A DNA stretch of 5,880 bases from Anaerolineales bacterium (GTDB lineage Bacteria; Chloroflexota; Anaerolineae; Promineifilales; Promineifilaceae): positions 1 to 5,880 of the forward strand of contig JAGQGA010000369.1 in the NCBI GenBank assembly GCA_020432595.1, written 5' to 3'. This document shows positions 4,924-5,880 of the stretch, in pieces. The notes under the pieces are model-generated. The model was not told the DNA's origin. It made no database searches and saw only the letters and a program-made list of their open reading frames with translations. How positions within the stretch are numbered: position 1 is the first letter of the stretch; each line of letters starts with the position of its first letter. The translations under genes were made by a program, and so were the position numbers.

Positions 4924-4952
4924 TTCGGTAAAATGCGTGAACCGTGTATAAT
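4924..4952 (+). promoter_or_regulatory. probable promoter for the GAF-domain gene
   Basis: A perfect TATAAT lies at 4947-4952, only 28 bases after the galK stop. At 17 bases upstream the -35 position reads TTCGGT, a poor match (2 of 6). If used, transcription starts near 4959 and gives a leader of about 155 nt. No strong terminator hairpin for galK is seen before it, so read-through is possible. Confidence 0.4.
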
Positions 4953-5113
4953 AGGCGCAAAAGCAGTGTATTGTAATTTGATGATTTGGGAGCTGGTTTA
5001 AGCAACAAAGTCTCTGTCTGTCTGATAGCTTGCTTTATTCAATGGGCTTTGGTTAGTGTAAAAGCGGCGTAGCATGAACGTTGATGCTGTATCTTGCCCT
5101 TTTGATAGATGTA
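4953..5113 (+). other. AT-richer untranslated leader upstream of the GAF gene
   Basis: This stretch has visibly lower G+C than the neighbouring genes and no long ORF that looks coding. It holds a short GTCT tandem (around 5010-5023) and very short ATG-initiated ORFs, such as a six-codon one from 4981 (ATG ATT TGG GAG CTG GTT TAA). No riboswitch or terminator is recognised. An in-frame TGA at 5075-5077 limits how far upstream the GAF gene can begin. Confidence 0.4.
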
Positions 5114-5880
5114 ATGAATATCCAGCAATCATCACCCATAGAACGGTACCCCTCCAGTAATTTGAGCATTTTGCAGGCACAATCGTTGCCAGAAATTGCT
5201 GCCCCTATGCTTGATTACTTGCGGTTTCTCATCCCATCCCCAGAAATTGCGATTGTTTTTTTTGATTTTGCCCAGGAACAGGTACTTGCGTTTTGGACGC
5301 AGCCACCCGCCAGGCCATTGGCATTAGCAGACTTTGATATGCCGCAATTGCTGCGGCAGGAAAGTGTCATTGTGTGCTTGGCTGCTGTTTGCTACACCTG
5401 CATTCCCATAGCTTTGCAAGGGGATTTGATGGGAGCTATTTTGACTCACCAGTCTGCCTTGAACCATCAGGCTGATGAAGCCGCTGTGATTCTTGCTGAG
5501 GTGGCACTGCAGGTGGCCGTAGCGGTGCAGCAGCTTCGGCTGCGGATGGCAACCGAGCGCCATTTGCGCGAGTTGACGGTGCTGCATGCGGTTGTCCGCG
5601 CTGGTTCGGAGGCTACCACGGAAACCGAGCTGATGGCGCGAGCCGTGGGGGTGATTCGGGATAAGCTCTACCCTGATTATTTTGAAATTTTCCTGCTTGA
5701 CGAAACGGGTGACTATTTGCAGCCCTATGGGGTGACAGGCACTTTATGCCGTTTGTCGCTGTCAGATTGCCTGGAAGGTCAGGTGATGCGTCATGGGCGG
5801 ACAATCAATATTGGCTCGGCTTCAGCGGCTGAAGCACGGCAAGTGGGCATGGTGTCCAAGCTGTGTGTGCCGCTGAAGGT
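5114..5880 (+). CDS. GAF-domain signalling protein, N-terminal part (runs off right edge)
   Basis: The frame is open for 255 codons to the window edge. Residues about 17-140 look like a degenerate first GAF domain (LSILQAQSLPEIAAPMLDYL ... IAIVFFDFAQEQVLAFW ... TCIPIALQGDLMGAILTHQS). Residues 135-172 form a charged helix of coiled-coil type (VAVQQLRLRMATERHLRELT). Residues from about 173 begin a second GAF domain (LYPDYFEIFLLDETGDYLQP, then SKLCVPLKV, matching the usual 'SELCVPL' strand). Such proteins in Chloroflexota usually continue into a histidine kinase, cyclase or other output, which is not visible. Start choice is uncertain: ATG 5114 and ATG 5084 (ten codons longer) are both after the in-frame TGA at 5075, and neither has a clear ribosome binding site. 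No membrane helix is seen, so it is probably cytoplasmic. Confidence 0.8.
   Translation, partial: MNIQQSSPIERYPSSNLSILQAQSLPEIAAPMLDYLRFLIPSPEIAIVFFDFAQEQVLAFWTQPPARPLALADFDMPQLLRQESVIVCLAAVCYTCIPIALQGDLMGAILTHQSALNHQADEAAVILAEVALQVAVAVQQLRLRMATERHLRELTVLHAVVRAGSEATTETELMARAVGVIRDKLYPDYFEIFLLDETGDYLQPYGVTGTLCRLSLSDCLEGQVMRHGRTINIGSASAAEARQVGMVSKLCVPLK

Noticed and set aside
5074..5160. Plus-strand 28-codon ORF starting ATG 5074 as a leader peptide
   Set aside because: No ribosome binding site and no attenuator structure; it overlaps the GAF gene in another frame.
4998..5180. Minus-strand 60-residue ORF over the GAF leader
   Set aside because: No ribosome binding site, no recognisable features, and it overlaps the leader and start of the GAF gene.

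Overview
The window looks like chromosomal DNA of a Chloroflexota bacterium, most likely from the Anaerolineae/Ardenticatenia side. The evidence is a two-gene unit (a small hydrophobic protein plus a DUF6754-like membrane protein) that I associate with that phylum, a stand-alone XPB/Ssl2 N-terminal-like protein, a GAF-type signalling protein of the style common there, and intergenic palindromic repeats. The assignment rests on recalled family resemblance, not on a search. No rRNA, tRNA, CRISPR array or transposase is visible.

Layout. Positions 1-670 hold two genes on the minus strand: a 99-residue hydrophobic protein (371-670) whose stop overlaps, as ATGA, the start of a membrane-anchored DUF6754-like protein that runs off the left edge (374-1). 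Positions 671-916 are a divergent control region with a good minus-strand promoter, a weaker plus-strand promoter, a perfect 6+6 inverted repeat between them, and a nested inverted repeat in the plus-strand leader. Three plus-strand genes follow: a YegS/BmrU-type lipid kinase (917-1825), a 585-residue XPB/Ssl2 N-terminal-like protein without a helicase (1924-3681), and a galactokinase-type GHMP kinase (3741-4919). After a new promoter and an AT-richer leader (4920-5113), a GAF-domain protein begins and runs off the right edge (5114-5880). The genes do not form an obvious single pathway. The three middle genes may be co-transcribed, but each junction carries a different palindromic element.

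The most unusual signal is at the DNA level. The perfect 10-bp palindrome AACGGCCGTT occurs nine times in 5.9 kb, always inside genes and read in all three codon phases. At most copies the synonymous codon choice changes abruptly in the direction of transcription: upstream codons end mostly in G, downstream codons mostly in C, and the G preference then returns over a few hundred bases. Hand counts of third positions in the 20 codons before and after the nine sites give about 110 G : 20 C before and about 42 G : 75 C after. I know of no described system that explains this.

A second point is the 54-bp double palindrome at 3678-3731. It supplies the stop codon of the XPB-like gene and ends ten bases before the galactokinase start, so it has taken over the whole junction, including the place where a ribosome binding site would be.
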